Source: Parcubacteria group bacterium Greene0416_79 (GTDB taxonomy: Bacteria; Patescibacteriota; Minisyncoccia; Phycocordibacterales; UBA10002). From it: 15,075 nucleotides of DNA. Below, in pieces: positions 5,607 to 11,190 of this stretch. The position numbers were made by a program, and so were the translations under genes. Location: contig VMES01000003.1 in NCBI GenBank assembly GCA_007375655.1, positions 1 to 15,075 on the forward strand, read 5' to 3'. The first letter of the stretch is position 1, and the number at the start of each line of letters is the position of its first letter. The notes beneath the pieces are model-generated. The model was given only the letters and a program-made list of their open reading frames with translations, had not been told where the DNA came from and did no database searches.

Positions 5607-5807
5607 CTAAAACAGTACGCGATACTGCCCGATAACGATAAAAGACCAGTACTCTTTATACTTTCCGTGCAATTTGTGCGTTGCCAGATGGGGATAAAAC
5701 GGGTTTTCCAAAAAGGCATCTTCTTTCCTACAGAATGCCTCTTTAACGAACTTCGGCATTTTCCGCAACGCTTTCTTGAACCTTGATGAGTAGAAAACGA
5801 GTCGCAT
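5607..5807 (-). CDS. RelE/ParE-superfamily toxin, truncated by a nonsense codon
   Basis: The 66-residue product (MRLVFYSSRFKKALRKMPKF..., HKLHGKYKEYWSFIV..., QYRVLF) has the order typical of RelE/YafQ-like toxins: a first strand, two helices, then a strand containing L-x-G-K/Y...Y-R-V-L-F. In relatives the last strand carries catalytic or packing residues and ends G-x-H-x-x-Y. Here that strand lies beyond a TAG. It starts 9 nt after the antitoxin stop, so the two form an operon in the order antitoxin then toxin. The truncated protein is probably inactive or weakened. The nonsense mutation may reflect decay of the system or an error in the sequence. Confidence 0.7.
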   Translation of the reverse strand: MRLVFYSSRFKKALRKMPKFVKEAFCRKEDAFLENPFYPHLATHKLHGKYKEYWSFIVIGQYRVLF

Positions 5808-5816
5808 GAGCTGTTT

Positions 5817-6059
5817 TTACTGCCGTCCTGCTTTTGCTCTCGCTTGAGTCCTCACAAGGATGGAAGAAAATGAAGTAGTTTTATACAGCGTTCCCGCGGC
5901 GTGTTCCTTTTCAAAAATATGTATTGCTTCATCGGTATCTTTTTCCTCCCCCAAGAGACGCTTCTTAAGCTGAAGCGCTTCCTCGTAGTCGGCGCGCGGC
6001 ACAATCACCAATTCTCCTCGCCGCAACAATTTTTGTGGAATAGTAAGCACATGTGACAT
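5817..6059 (-). CDS. Antitoxin of the RelE-type pair
   Basis: This small, charged 80-residue protein starts with a strand-turn pattern (LTIPQKLLRRGELVIVPRADYEEAL) found in antitoxins that pair with RelE-like toxins in Patescibacteria. The N-terminus would bind DNA and the C-terminal half (AIHIFEKEHAAG...) would wrap the toxin. Gene order and the 9-nt gap to the toxin support this. Its -10 box lies 6 nt before the ATG, so the mRNA should be leaderless. A 7-bp inverted repeat (attcagt 6062-6068, actgaat 6101-6107) flanks the promoter and could be an operator for self-repression. Confidence 0.65.
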   Translation of the reverse strand: MSHVLTIPQKLLRRGELVIVPRADYEEALQLKKRLLGEEKDTDEAIHIFEKEHAAGTLYKTTSFSSILVRTQARAKAGRQ

Positions 6060-6065
6060 AAATTC

Positions 6066-6094
6066 AGTATACGATACCTATGTCAAAACGCAAA
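6066..6094 (-). promoter_or_regulatory. Putative antitoxin promoter (leaderless)
   Basis: TATACT (6071-6066) lies six bases before the ATG (6059). The -35 is weak (TTTGCG, 6094-6089, 17-bp spacer). A TTGACA at 6086-6081 is too close to pair with this -10. Confidence 0.4.
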
Positions 6095-6127
6095 CTTGCA
6101 ACTGAATACCTTGTTACCGGTTAGAGA

Positions 6128-6481
6128 TCAACTCCCAAGCGACTGTATGGTGTTTTGAATAATCCCTATAATGCCCCGTACCGAGACCATGAGCGCCATG
6201 CCGATCATGCCCCAGAGCATATGCGTGCCGCCGGTGCTCCGCGCCTCCTCGCTGTCCAGATTCGCCACAAACTGCACGAGTCCCCAAAGAAAGACCACGA
6301 ACGCGGCGGAAAAGAGGATGTAGATAAGCGGGTTAATGATGAACGTACTGATGTTATTGAGCAGGTCGGTCGCCGTGAACGATGTATGCGCCGCGGCACG
6401 CGCGGCAAACGGCGCAGCCGCAATCGCCGCTCCAATGAGATACCCTCTAACAGATACTAGGTAACGTATGACAGGTAACAT
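6128..6481 (-). CDS. Type IV secretion pilin-like protein B
   Basis: This 117-residue protein has an Ala-rich signal segment (about 14-31, AAHTS following). Two membrane helices follow (about 51-73 and 88-108) with the family linker NLDSEEARSTGG and the ending IIQNTIQSLGS. The second helix carries SVRGI where paralogues have S(I/V)WG; the arginine inside a hydrophobic segment is unusual. The first codons lie within a period-7 repeat, so residues 1-13 (MLPVIRYLVSVRG) are encoded by repeat units. No other in-frame start is available before the signal segment. It lies between the antitoxin promoter and a 43-bp palindrome and is probably transcribed alone or from upstream pilin genes. Confidence 0.7.
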   Translation of the reverse strand: MLPVIRYLVSVRGYLIGAAIAAAPFAARAAAHTSFTATDLLNNISTFIINPLIYILFSAAFVVFLWGLVQFVANLDSEEARSTGGTHMLWGMIGMALMVSVRGIIGIIQNTIQSLGS

Positions 6482-6486
6482 ATAAC
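6445..6486. repeat. Heptamer array (nnGTAAC) overlapping the pilin B start
   Basis: Six in-phase 7-bp units: ctctaac, agatact, aggtaac, gtatgac, aggtaac, atataac. The pilin B start codon and first 12 codons fall inside the array. The unit consensus matches the array in front of pilin F. Confidence 0.65.
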
Positions 6487-6535
6487 GGGGAACTAAAACT
6501 TATCTCAAAACCTGTTGCGATCACACGCTCTGCTA

Positions 6536-6578
6536 GTGGAAATCAGATATCCACAATTTGTGGATATCTGATTTCCAC
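6536..6578. repeat. 43-bp perfect palindrome
   Basis: Two 21-bp arms (6536-6556 and 6558-6578) are exact reverse complements around a single base. It lies three bases past the stop of pilin C. There is no T-run, so it is not a typical intrinsic terminator. It may be an operator, a mRNA-stabilising hairpin or a mobile palindrome. Confidence 0.85.
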
Positions 6579-6581
6579 ATA

Positions 6582-7205
6582 CTATTTTGCAAGCAAAGGG
6601 ACTGTGGGAATATCGCTTGGCCGTATGGTTTTGTCCAGCGAGAAAGTTTTGTCAAGAAGATTGACGAAGCCCCAGATAGAGACCATGAAGAACAAACCGA
6701 TAATGCCCCAGACGATGAATTGCCGCGCCTCCTGCCGCGCCTCCTCCTCGCCTGCCTTAGAGATATACCTGAAGATGCCCCAGAGAATCACCACGACGGC
6801 AAGCGCGATGATGAACGGTATGATGGCGCCCAAAATGCCGGTGAGGCGGCTGATGAGCCCGGAAATGTCTTGGGTGTTCCCTGTCGTTGGAAGAGGATTG
6901 GATTGGCTGCCGGTTTGAGAAAGACGCGTAGCATAAGTATCTCCCCCCCTTGCCCCTGCAGGTACTACCTCCGTGTTCCCGCGGGGCTCAGGAGGAGGGG
7001 GCTCGCCTGAAACGCTGTCAGGTAGTAATACCGTAGAGTTTCCCCCAGTTCCAGCGCGTTCAGTACCTGTGCCCGCATCGGACGAAGAACTATTTATAAG
7101 CTCATCATCGTTCTCAGATGGGTCCTGGGCGTGCGCGACACTCCCCGGTATAAGAAGTATCACCGCGCAGAACAGGAGACCGATGAAAAAAATAATGCGA
7201 CGCAT
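6582..7205 (-). CDS. Type IV secretion pilin-like protein C with a long linker
   Basis: This 207-residue protein has a signal peptide (cleavage near AHAQ, 24-27). A low-complexity Ser/Thr/Gly/Pro region of about 85 residues follows (28-112, including SSSSD, TGTERAGTGG and PPPPEPRG). Then comes the pilin core: helix at about 127-148 (IPFIIALAVVVILWG), linker SKAGEEEARQEAR and helix 164-185 (VWGIIGLFFMVSIWG). The core is nearly that of pilin A, but the extra periplasmic or surface linker is unique here. It could raise the core away from the membrane or be glycosylated (inference). It follows pilin D by 23 nt, so the two are likely co-transcribed. Confidence 0.8.
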   Translation of the reverse strand: MRRIIFFIGLLFCAVILLIPGSVAHAQDPSENDDELINSSSSDAGTGTERAGTGGNSTVLLPDSVSGEPPPPEPRGNTEVVPAGARGGDTYATRLSQTGSQSNPLPTTGNTQDISGLISRLTGILGAIIPFIIALAVVVILWGIFRYISKAGEEEARQEARQFIVWGIIGLFFMVSIWGFVNLLDKTFSLDKTIRPSDIPTVPLLAK

Positions 7206-7228
7206 ATGTTTCTTAATAATACCGTGTT

Positions 7229-7594
7229 TTACCCGAACAAACTCTTCTTAATCACCATCACAATCCCCCAGAACGCGACCATGAGAAAGAGTGCGAGAAG
7301 ACCATAGAGCGCGGCCTTTCTCCCCTCCGCGAGCTTCTCCTCGTCTCCGGCAGCACTAATGTATTTGAAGACGCCCCAGAGCACGAAGGCGAGCGCGACG
7401 CCCACAAGGAACGGAATCACCACATTCGCAATGCCCCCGATTTTATTCGCAACGCTCGTGAAGGTAAGTTGCGCGCCAGGCGCGGGTTCAAAGATCCTTA
7501 ACGGTTCTTGCGCAAGGGCAAAACCCGGAAAGACGAAAACAAGATAATTGCCAAAGTACCACAGGAGAGAAATTTTTTGCAGAAAGCGACGCAT
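7229..7594 (-). CDS. Type IV secretion pilin-like protein D
   Basis: This 121-residue protein has a signal peptide (cleavage near ALAQ, 26-29). Two membrane helices follow (about 56-80 and 95-116), separated by the linker SAAGDEEKLAEGRK, and it ends on a short basic tail (KKSLFG). The helix 1 signature VLWGVFKYIS and helix 2 signature LFLMVAFWG fit the paralogue family. As a predicted VirB2/TrbC-like pilin it would sit in the cytoplasmic membrane before assembly. It heads a probable two-gene unit with pilin C; the gap is 23 nt. Confidence 0.8.
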   Translation of the reverse strand: MRRFLQKISLLWYFGNYLVFVFPGFALAQEPLRIFEPAPGAQLTFTSVANKIGGIANVVIPFLVGVALAFVLWGVFKYISAAGDEEKLAEGRKAALYGLLALFLMVAFWGIVMVIKKSLFG

Positions 7595-7606
7595 AAACGC
7601 TCAGCA

Positions 7607-7639
7607 ATATTCTAGAATATGTCCGGGGCAAAGTGTTAA
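7607..7639 (-). promoter_or_regulatory. Possible promoter with palindrome upstream of pilin D
   Basis: A perfect 14-bp palindrome, atattctagaatat (7607-7620), lies 12 nt before the pilin D start. On the minus strand TAGAAT (7614-7609) could be a -10, with TTAACA (7639-7634) at a long 19-bp spacing. Confidence 0.35.
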
Positions 7640-8088
7640 TTTCCGGCACCACCCCCCTGCTTGAGTGGGATGTTCTCCCCTTGATTTCTGGTGGATTGGC
7701 AAAACTCTGGCGTGCCTGGCGCGCGAAGCTGATTGAGCGTGCCGCAGATGGCGGCGCGAAGCACAAAGACCCCGAGGAGCACGAACGCGCCGACCACGAC
7801 CCAGACGAACATCTTCTTGGCCTGCGCGAGTTTCTCCTCATTCCCCTGCGCGGTCACAAACTGAAATCCGGCGTAGACCAGGAAAAATACGACGAGAATC
7901 GCGCCGTACTGCACCACCACCCGCACAATCTCAATAAGAAAATCCTCAAGGGTGCCAAATCTTAGGGGGTTGTCGAGCTTCGGCGGCAAAGGCGAAAGTG
8001 AAGGATCGGCCGCAAACAAAACCGCAAGCGGAAAAAGCAACGCGGTGAGCGCGGCTACGATACTAAAAACTCTGCGAGGGCTCTTCAT
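7636..8088 (-). CDS. Type IV secretion pilin-like protein E
   Basis: ATG 8088 (150 residues) is chosen over the open reading frame start at 8202, because a promoter -10 box lies 7 nt upstream and the chain then begins with a typical signal peptide (MKSPRRVFSIVAALTALLF, cleavage near LFAAD). Two helices follow (about 55-80 and 94-114) with the linker TAQGNEEKLAQAKK. The second helix ends at C115 and the tail contains C130, so a disulfide is possible. It belongs to a more diverged branch of the family together with pilin F. It is 41 nt upstream of pilin D. Confidence 0.75.
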   Translation of the reverse strand: MKSPRRVFSIVAALTALLFPLAVLFAADPSLSPLPPKLDNPLRFGTLEDFLIEIVRVVVQYGAILVVFFLVYAGFQFVTAQGNEEKLAQAKKMFVWVVVGAFVLLGVFVLRAAICGTLNQLRAPGTPEFCQSTRNQGENIPLKQGGGAGN

Positions 8089-8095
8089 AACATAC

Positions 8096-8125
8096 AGTAT
8101 ACCGCACCTGCTCCAAAACCACCAA
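8096..8125 (-). promoter_or_regulatory. Promoter of pilin E (leaderless)
   Basis: TATACT (8101-8096) lies 7 nt before the ATG, with TTGGTG (8125-8120) 18 bp further up as a partial -35. The spacing predicts initiation at or next to the start codon. Confidence 0.5.
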
Positions 8126-8167
8126 AGGCGCGAGTGAATGTATGTCCCTTTCGGACACCTTCCGTTC

Positions 8168-8620
8168 TTACTGCGTAAGAAAAGAACCCTTCTTTGCCTC
8201 ATCCGTCAGGAAGGTGCGCTCAAAGGTGTACGCCACGAGCCACGCGCCGAGCATAAAGACGAACCCCAAGATAACCTTGTAAAAGATTGAGTGCGCGTGC
8301 GAGATCTTCTCCTCGCTCCCCATAGCGGTGATGTAGAGGTACCCGGCATAGGCAAACCCCATCGTTGCTATCGTGGCGCCGACCATAAGCCATCCCCTAA
8401 GGATGTTTATGGTAATCAAGACGACATCGTTAAAGTGGCACGGATTCGGGATATATCGCTCCTCTATACCATTCACCGTCCGCGTCGCGGTGTAGCCGCA
8501 CGGCACAACGGCACCCTTATACTCCGGGTCGGCTTGAATCTTCTCCGCGGTAACGGCAAAGGCAGACGCCCAAGGCGCGAGAAAGAATGAGAGCAAAATG
8601 ATAAGAAGAAATCTATTCAT
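8168..8620 (-). CDS. Type IV secretion pilin-like protein F
   Basis: ATG 8620 gives a 150-residue protein with a clean signal peptide (MNRFLLIILLSFFLAPWASAFA). The longer in-frame start at 8659 would translate a tandem repeat and is rejected. An exported stretch of about 45 residues with two cysteines (C41, C61) precedes two membrane helices (about 70-97 and 112-134). These are joined by a linker with the family pattern YITAMGSEEKISHAH. It is the first pilin in the transcription direction and lies 79 nt before pilin E, which has its own promoter. Confidence 0.75.
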   Translation of the reverse strand: MNRFLLIILLSFFLAPWASAFAVTAEKIQADPEYKGAVVPCGYTATRTVNGIEERYIPNPCHFNDVVLITINILRGWLMVGATIATMGFAYAGYLYITAMGSEEKISHAHSIFYKVILGFVFMLGAWLVAYTFERTFLTDEAKKGSFLTQ

Positions 8621-8632
8621 AGAAACAGAGAA

Positions 8633-8674
8633 TTGTAACGTGTAACTTGTAACGCGCAACCTGTAGTAAGTAAC
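8633..8674. repeat. Heptamer array (nnGTAAC) upstream of pilin F
   Basis: Six in-phase units: ttgtaac, gtgtaac, ttgtaac, gcgcaac, ctgtagt, aagtaac. On the minus strand the last unit forms TACAAT (8637-8632), a -10-like hexamer 11 nt before the pilin F start, with TTGCGC (8659-8654) 16 bp upstream. The array may therefore be part of the promoter. Confidence 0.75.
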
Positions 8675-8715
8675 AAAAAAACCAGAACCGAAAAAATACT
8701 TATGCGACCGATTAG

Positions 8716-8743
8716 ACGCTACACGCTACACGCTACACGCTAT
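8716..8743. repeat. Heptamer array (ACGCTAC)
   Basis: Four consecutive units: three perfect acgctac and one acgctat. It lies between pilin F and the solute-binding protein gene, 11 nt beyond the latter's stop. Confidence 0.85.
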
Positions 8744-8754
8744 GCCTTTCCGCA

Positions 8755-10017
8755 CTACCTGACCAATCCTCGCAGACGCGCCTCGGCCCCCACGAGCGCG
8801 GAACTCGCCTTTGCGCGGCCGCCCGTGATTGATTCTATGAGCTCCTGGAAGACCGGCGAGGATTCCGTTGGATTGGGGTCAAGAAAGCCGCGGCTTCGCA
8901 GAGCTGAATCGTAGAGCACGGAACCGAACGCATCCGCCGGCGCCTTACCCAGAAGCGAACGTTGCACGGGCGGCAATCCTGTCCTTCCAGAAAGGAGAGA
9001 AGACGCCGCGGGACTGGCGAGGAGAAACGTTGCCTGAAGCGCGCCCCCGATATTTTGCGCCGAGCGCAGGACCGCGACTCCGGTCATCTTCCCGTAGGTA
9101 AAGGAGACCTGCGCGTCGCGGGGTCGCGGGAAATGCGCCGCATCAAAATTGAGATTTGGGTTGCCGCGGCGCAACTCGGGGAGCTCGCTCCCGAACCCGA
9201 AATAAATCGCGAGGCGGGACGCGAGAAACGCCTGGCGCGAAGACGGCTGCCCGCGATTCCAGGAATAAACGACTTTTGACGGATTGGAAAATTCGGTGTA
9301 GAAATCAACGGCGCGGGCGGCGCCGGAATCGGAACGCAAGAGGGTCGGAAACCCGCCTTGCATAGAACCGCCCGAGCTCCCGCTCTGAAGAAGCAGCGCA
9401 AGAATAATCTCCTTTGCGCCATTGATGTTTTTAAACTCGCCGAGCGCCACCGCGCTGCGCGAGAAATTTCCTTTCGCATCGCGGCGCGTCAGCCGGTTCG
9501 GAAGAAGCAAAAATTCATCCCAGTATCGGGGCGCCGTCGCGACGCCGCCTTCGTCAAAGAGATTCCGATTCCAGTACATGATGAGCGGGTCAACGGAGAA
9601 CGGTAGCGCAAGGATGCCTTCGGGAAAAAGAAACGCGTCGCCCGCCTGAATGAATGAATCCTTGAACTGCCGTTCGGAATAGGTCTCATAAGAAATGGGA
9701 AAGAGCTTGTCGCGGTAACGGAGCAGAAGCTCAAGCGGCAAGAGCACCATATCGGGTCCCCGCCCCGCGGCAATGGCTTCAATGAGCTCGCGGTCAAGAC
9801 CCTCGGCAGGAAACTCGCGGTACGAAACCTTAAGCGCCTTTGACAAGAAGAGTTCCTTGGAGAGCTCATCTATGACCGCCGACGGAGCAGAACCCCAGAG
9901 TGTGAGCATGACCTTCCCTTCGCCACTATCGCGCGACTTATTGATCGCAATCACCGCAAGTCCCGCGATGATGAAGAAGCCGAAGATGCCGAGCACGATG
10001 GTTTGAAAAGTGTTCAC
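8755..10017 (-). CDS. Membrane-tethered extracellular solute-binding protein (family 1 type)
   Basis: This 420-residue protein starts at GTG 10017. An N-terminal helix (about 7-26) acts as an uncleaved anchor in place of a lipobox. The mature part shows the ABC-importer solute-binding (MalE-like, SBP_bac_1/8) pattern: LTLWGSAPSAVIDELSKE near the start, then GRGPDMVLLP (about 84-93). DPLIMYWNRNLFDEGG and a W-D-E-F motif follow, then NGAKEIILALLLQSG in the hinge half. These proteins bind sugars or oligomers at the cell surface. No permease or ATPase gene is adjacent; the neighbours are pilins, so it may hand substrate to, or act with, the pilus apparatus (inference). Length is normal. No Shine-Dalgarno sequence precedes the start, which directly follows a heptamer array. 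Confidence 0.8.
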   Translation of the reverse strand: MNTFQTIVLGIFGFFIIAGLAVIAINKSRDSGEGKVMLTLWGSAPSAVIDELSKELFLSKALKVSYREFPAEGLDRELIEAIAAGRGPDMVLLPLELLLRYRDKLFPISYETYSERQFKDSFIQAGDAFLFPEGILALPFSVDPLIMYWNRNLFDEGGVATAPRYWDEFLLLPNRLTRRDAKGNFSRSAVALGEFKNINGAKEIILALLLQSGSSGGSMQGGFPTLLRSDSGAARAVDFYTEFSNPSKVVYSWNRGQPSSRQAFLASRLAIYFGFGSELPELRRGNPNLNFDAAHFPRPRDAQVSFTYGKMTGVAVLRSAQNIGGALQATFLLASPAASSLLSGRTGLPPVQRSLLGKAPADAFGSVLYDSALRSRGFLDPNPTESSPVFQELIESITGGRAKASSALVGAEARLRGLVR

Positions 10018-10021
10018 GGAA

Positions 10022-10084
10022 AGTTAGTAGTTAGTAGTAAGTAGTTAGTAGAATATCACGAAGAGCTAGTGGTTAGTAGTAAGT
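10022..10084. repeat. Heptamer array (AGTTAGT), nine units
   Basis: Nine in-phase units run from 10022: agttagt, agttagt, agtaagt, agttagt, agaatat, cacgaag, agctagt, ggttagt, agtaagt. The central two are degenerate but keep the phase. On the minus strand they give TATTCT (10055-10050), a possible -10 for the solute-binding protein gene. Confidence 0.85.
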
Positions 10085-10103
10085 AACAAACCTGTGGAAA
10101 AGT

Positions 10104-10472
10104 TCAATACCCATACTCCGAATTACTAATCATCTTGTTGAGCATCTTCAAAACTTCAAAGAGCAAGCTCTCCGCTGCAGGGTAGGATTCTTTTTCTCCG
10201 AAAGAAAGGCGCCTTGCCGCTTCAAGCTGGGTCTCCAATTCGGAAGCCGAGCCGAAAGAAAGGGTAAGGAAATGAACTTTATCTTTCTGCGTTTTGCGCC
10301 GACTCCCCTCTGCGATATTGGATGGAACGGAAATAACTGCCCGCCGTATTTGACTGGTTAAACCGAAGAGCTCGCTCCTTGGAAAGGAGTCCGTCAGTTT
10401 GTAGACCAGCACTACCAGGTCCATACTTTTCTGCCACACAATCAGGTCACGATACCCGTTGTTGTCCTTCAT
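10104..10472 (-). CDS. Four-helix-bundle protein (23S rRNA intervening-sequence type)
   Basis: The 122-residue sequence carries the family signature (PF05635/TIGR02436 type): YRDLIVWQKSMDLVVLVY, then YKLTDSFPRSELFGLTSQIRRA, then SVPSNIAEG (about 49-57), and a C-terminal helix pair rich in E/L. Members form pentameric four-helix bundles. They were first seen within 23S rRNA insertions and as accessory proteins of diversity-generating retroelements. Neither context is present here: no rRNA, reverse transcriptase or template repeat is visible. Nucleic-acid binding is likely but unproven. The gene is bracketed by inverted copies of one heptamer array (10022-10084 and 10478-10494). A GGGGAG lies just before the ATG and may aid initiation. 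Confidence 0.85.
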   Translation of the reverse strand: MKDNNGYRDLIVWQKSMDLVVLVYKLTDSFPRSELFGLTSQIRRAVISVPSNIAEGSRRKTQKDKVHFLTLSFGSASELETQLEAARRLSFGEKESYPAAESLLFEVLKMLNKMISNSEYGY

Positions 10473-10477
10473 TCTCC

Positions 10478-10529
10478 CCTACTAACTACTAACTTCTTCT
10501 TTAGTCTGCCTACTAACTACTAACTTCTT
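10478..10529. repeat. Two copies of a CTACTAA heptamer array (inverse of the 10022 array)
   Basis: cctactaactactaacttct occurs at 10478-10497 and again at 10509-10528. Each copy contains two CTACTAA units, the reverse complement of the AGTTAGT array at 10022-10084. The second copy supplies the TAG stop of the methyltransferase gene (10520-10522). Confidence 0.8.
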
Positions 10530-11047
10530 TTGAAGATGAGTCCGTAGTGGTGCGCGCCGGCAGTGATGCTCTTTGCGAAGGTAAAGCCGTGCCGCAGAAA
10601 GAGTTCCCGCGCGGCGCGCTCGGCAATGACCAGCGCGGGTTGCGGGCCCATCCCGCCGAAGGACTCGCTCCAATCCACGACGAGCGCCTTGCCGCGCGGC
10701 TTGAGAATCCGCGCCGCCTCCTTCGCGAGCCCTTCCCTATCCTCCGCCTGAAAGAGCACATTGGAAACAAGCACCGCATCCACGGTCTCCGGCTTTAGAT
10801 GCGTGCCGCCCGCGCGCTCAATGTCCCCCCAGATCGCCTCAAGATTGTGCAGGCGCTCCTCGCGCGCGTGGCTCTTGAGCCGCTCCAAAAGTTCCTTCTG
10901 CACCTCTATCGCGTACACCCTTCCCGCCTCGCCCACCGCGCGTGCCGCGGCAAAAGCGAGCGCGCCGCTTCCAGCGCCAAGGTCAGCGACATGCGCGCCG
11001 CTTTGCAGCTCAAACTGTTCTATGATGTGTGTGGGGTCGGCAAACAT
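10520..11047 (-). CDS. Class I SAM-dependent methyltransferase
   Basis: ATG 11047 gives 175 residues. Motif I is VADLGAGSGALAFAAA (20-35), followed by an acidic ribose-binding position in VYAIEVQKELLERL (44-57). The motif IV region is VDAVLVSNVLFQ (89-100), then ARILKPRGKALVVDW (112-126). These are the landmarks of Rossmann-fold methyltransferases of the UbiE-like Methyltransf_11/31 group. The conserved tail (ESFGGMGPQPALV, AGAHHYGLIF) recurs in a Patescibacteria subgroup whose substrate is not known to me. The last codon and stop are formed by a tandem repeat unit (AGA AGT TAG). The promoter predicts a leaderless mRNA. The gene lies between gyrA and the four-helix-bundle gene. Confidence 0.85.
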   Translation of the reverse strand: MFADPTHIIEQFELQSGAHVADLGAGSGALAFAAARAVGEAGRVYAIEVQKELLERLKSHAREERLHNLEAIWGDIERAGGTHLKPETVDAVLVSNVLFQAEDREGLAKEAARILKPRGKALVVDWSESFGGMGPQPALVIAERAARELFLRHGFTFAKSITAGAHHYGLIFKRS

Positions 11048-11054
11048 AGTAAAA

Positions 11055-11083
11055 ATGATCAAGTCTCAATTATCAATTTTCAA
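11055..11083 (-). promoter_or_regulatory. Putative promoter of the methyltransferase gene
   Basis: On the minus strand TTGAAA (11083-11078), a 17-bp spacer and GATCAT (11060-11055) lie 7 nt before the ATG. The -35 box is part of an ATTGAAA-like heptamer unit. Confidence 0.4.
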
Positions 11084-11120
11084 TCAACCAATTAATTTCT
11101 AAATTAAACATTGCTTGAAT

Positions 11121-11148
11121 ATTGAAAATTGAAAATTGAAAATTGAAA
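11121..11148. repeat. Heptamer array (ATTGAAA), four perfect units
   Basis: Four exact attgaaa units start at 11121, 11128, 11135 and 11142. A shorter, diverged array in the opposite orientation lies at 11066-11087 (tcaatt, atcaatt, ttcaatc), so the two can pair (caattttcaat with attgaaaattg). Confidence 0.9.
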
Positions 11149-11152
11149 ATTC

Positions 11153-11190
11153 ATCGCCTCATTGTATTACAAGCAAGTTAAAGAGGCGAT
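11153..11190 (-). terminator. Possible gyrA terminator straddling its stop codon
   Basis: atcgcctc (11153-11160) pairs with gaggcgat (11183-11190), enclosing the gyrA stop (11167-11169) in a 22-nt loop. On the minus strand it is followed by T-rich sequence from the ATTGAAA array. It is weak by stem length. Confidence 0.3.

Noticed and set aside
5544..5807. Stop-codon reassignment explaining the interrupted toxin
   Set aside because: TAG ends pilin C, the solute-binding protein and the methyltransferase at sensible places, and TGA ends pilin B and the four-helix-bundle gene. The standard code fits, including against the UGA-glycine code of some Patescibacteria.
6155..6460. Plus-strand open frame opposite pilin B
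   Set aside because: Arg/His-rich product typical of a complement frame, and it opposes a recognisable pilin.
8089..8202. Longer start for pilin E at 8202
   Set aside because: It would add 38 residues of non-signal sequence before a clear signal peptide and translate through the promoter.
8621..8659. Longer start for pilin F at 8659
   Set aside because: It would translate the heptamer array and precede a textbook signal peptide that begins at 8620.
10022..10528. CRISPR-like array or diversity-generating retroelement
   Set aside because: Units are 7 bp without spacers, and no cas gene, reverse transcriptase or template/variable repeat pair is visible. The four-helix-bundle family link alone is not enough.
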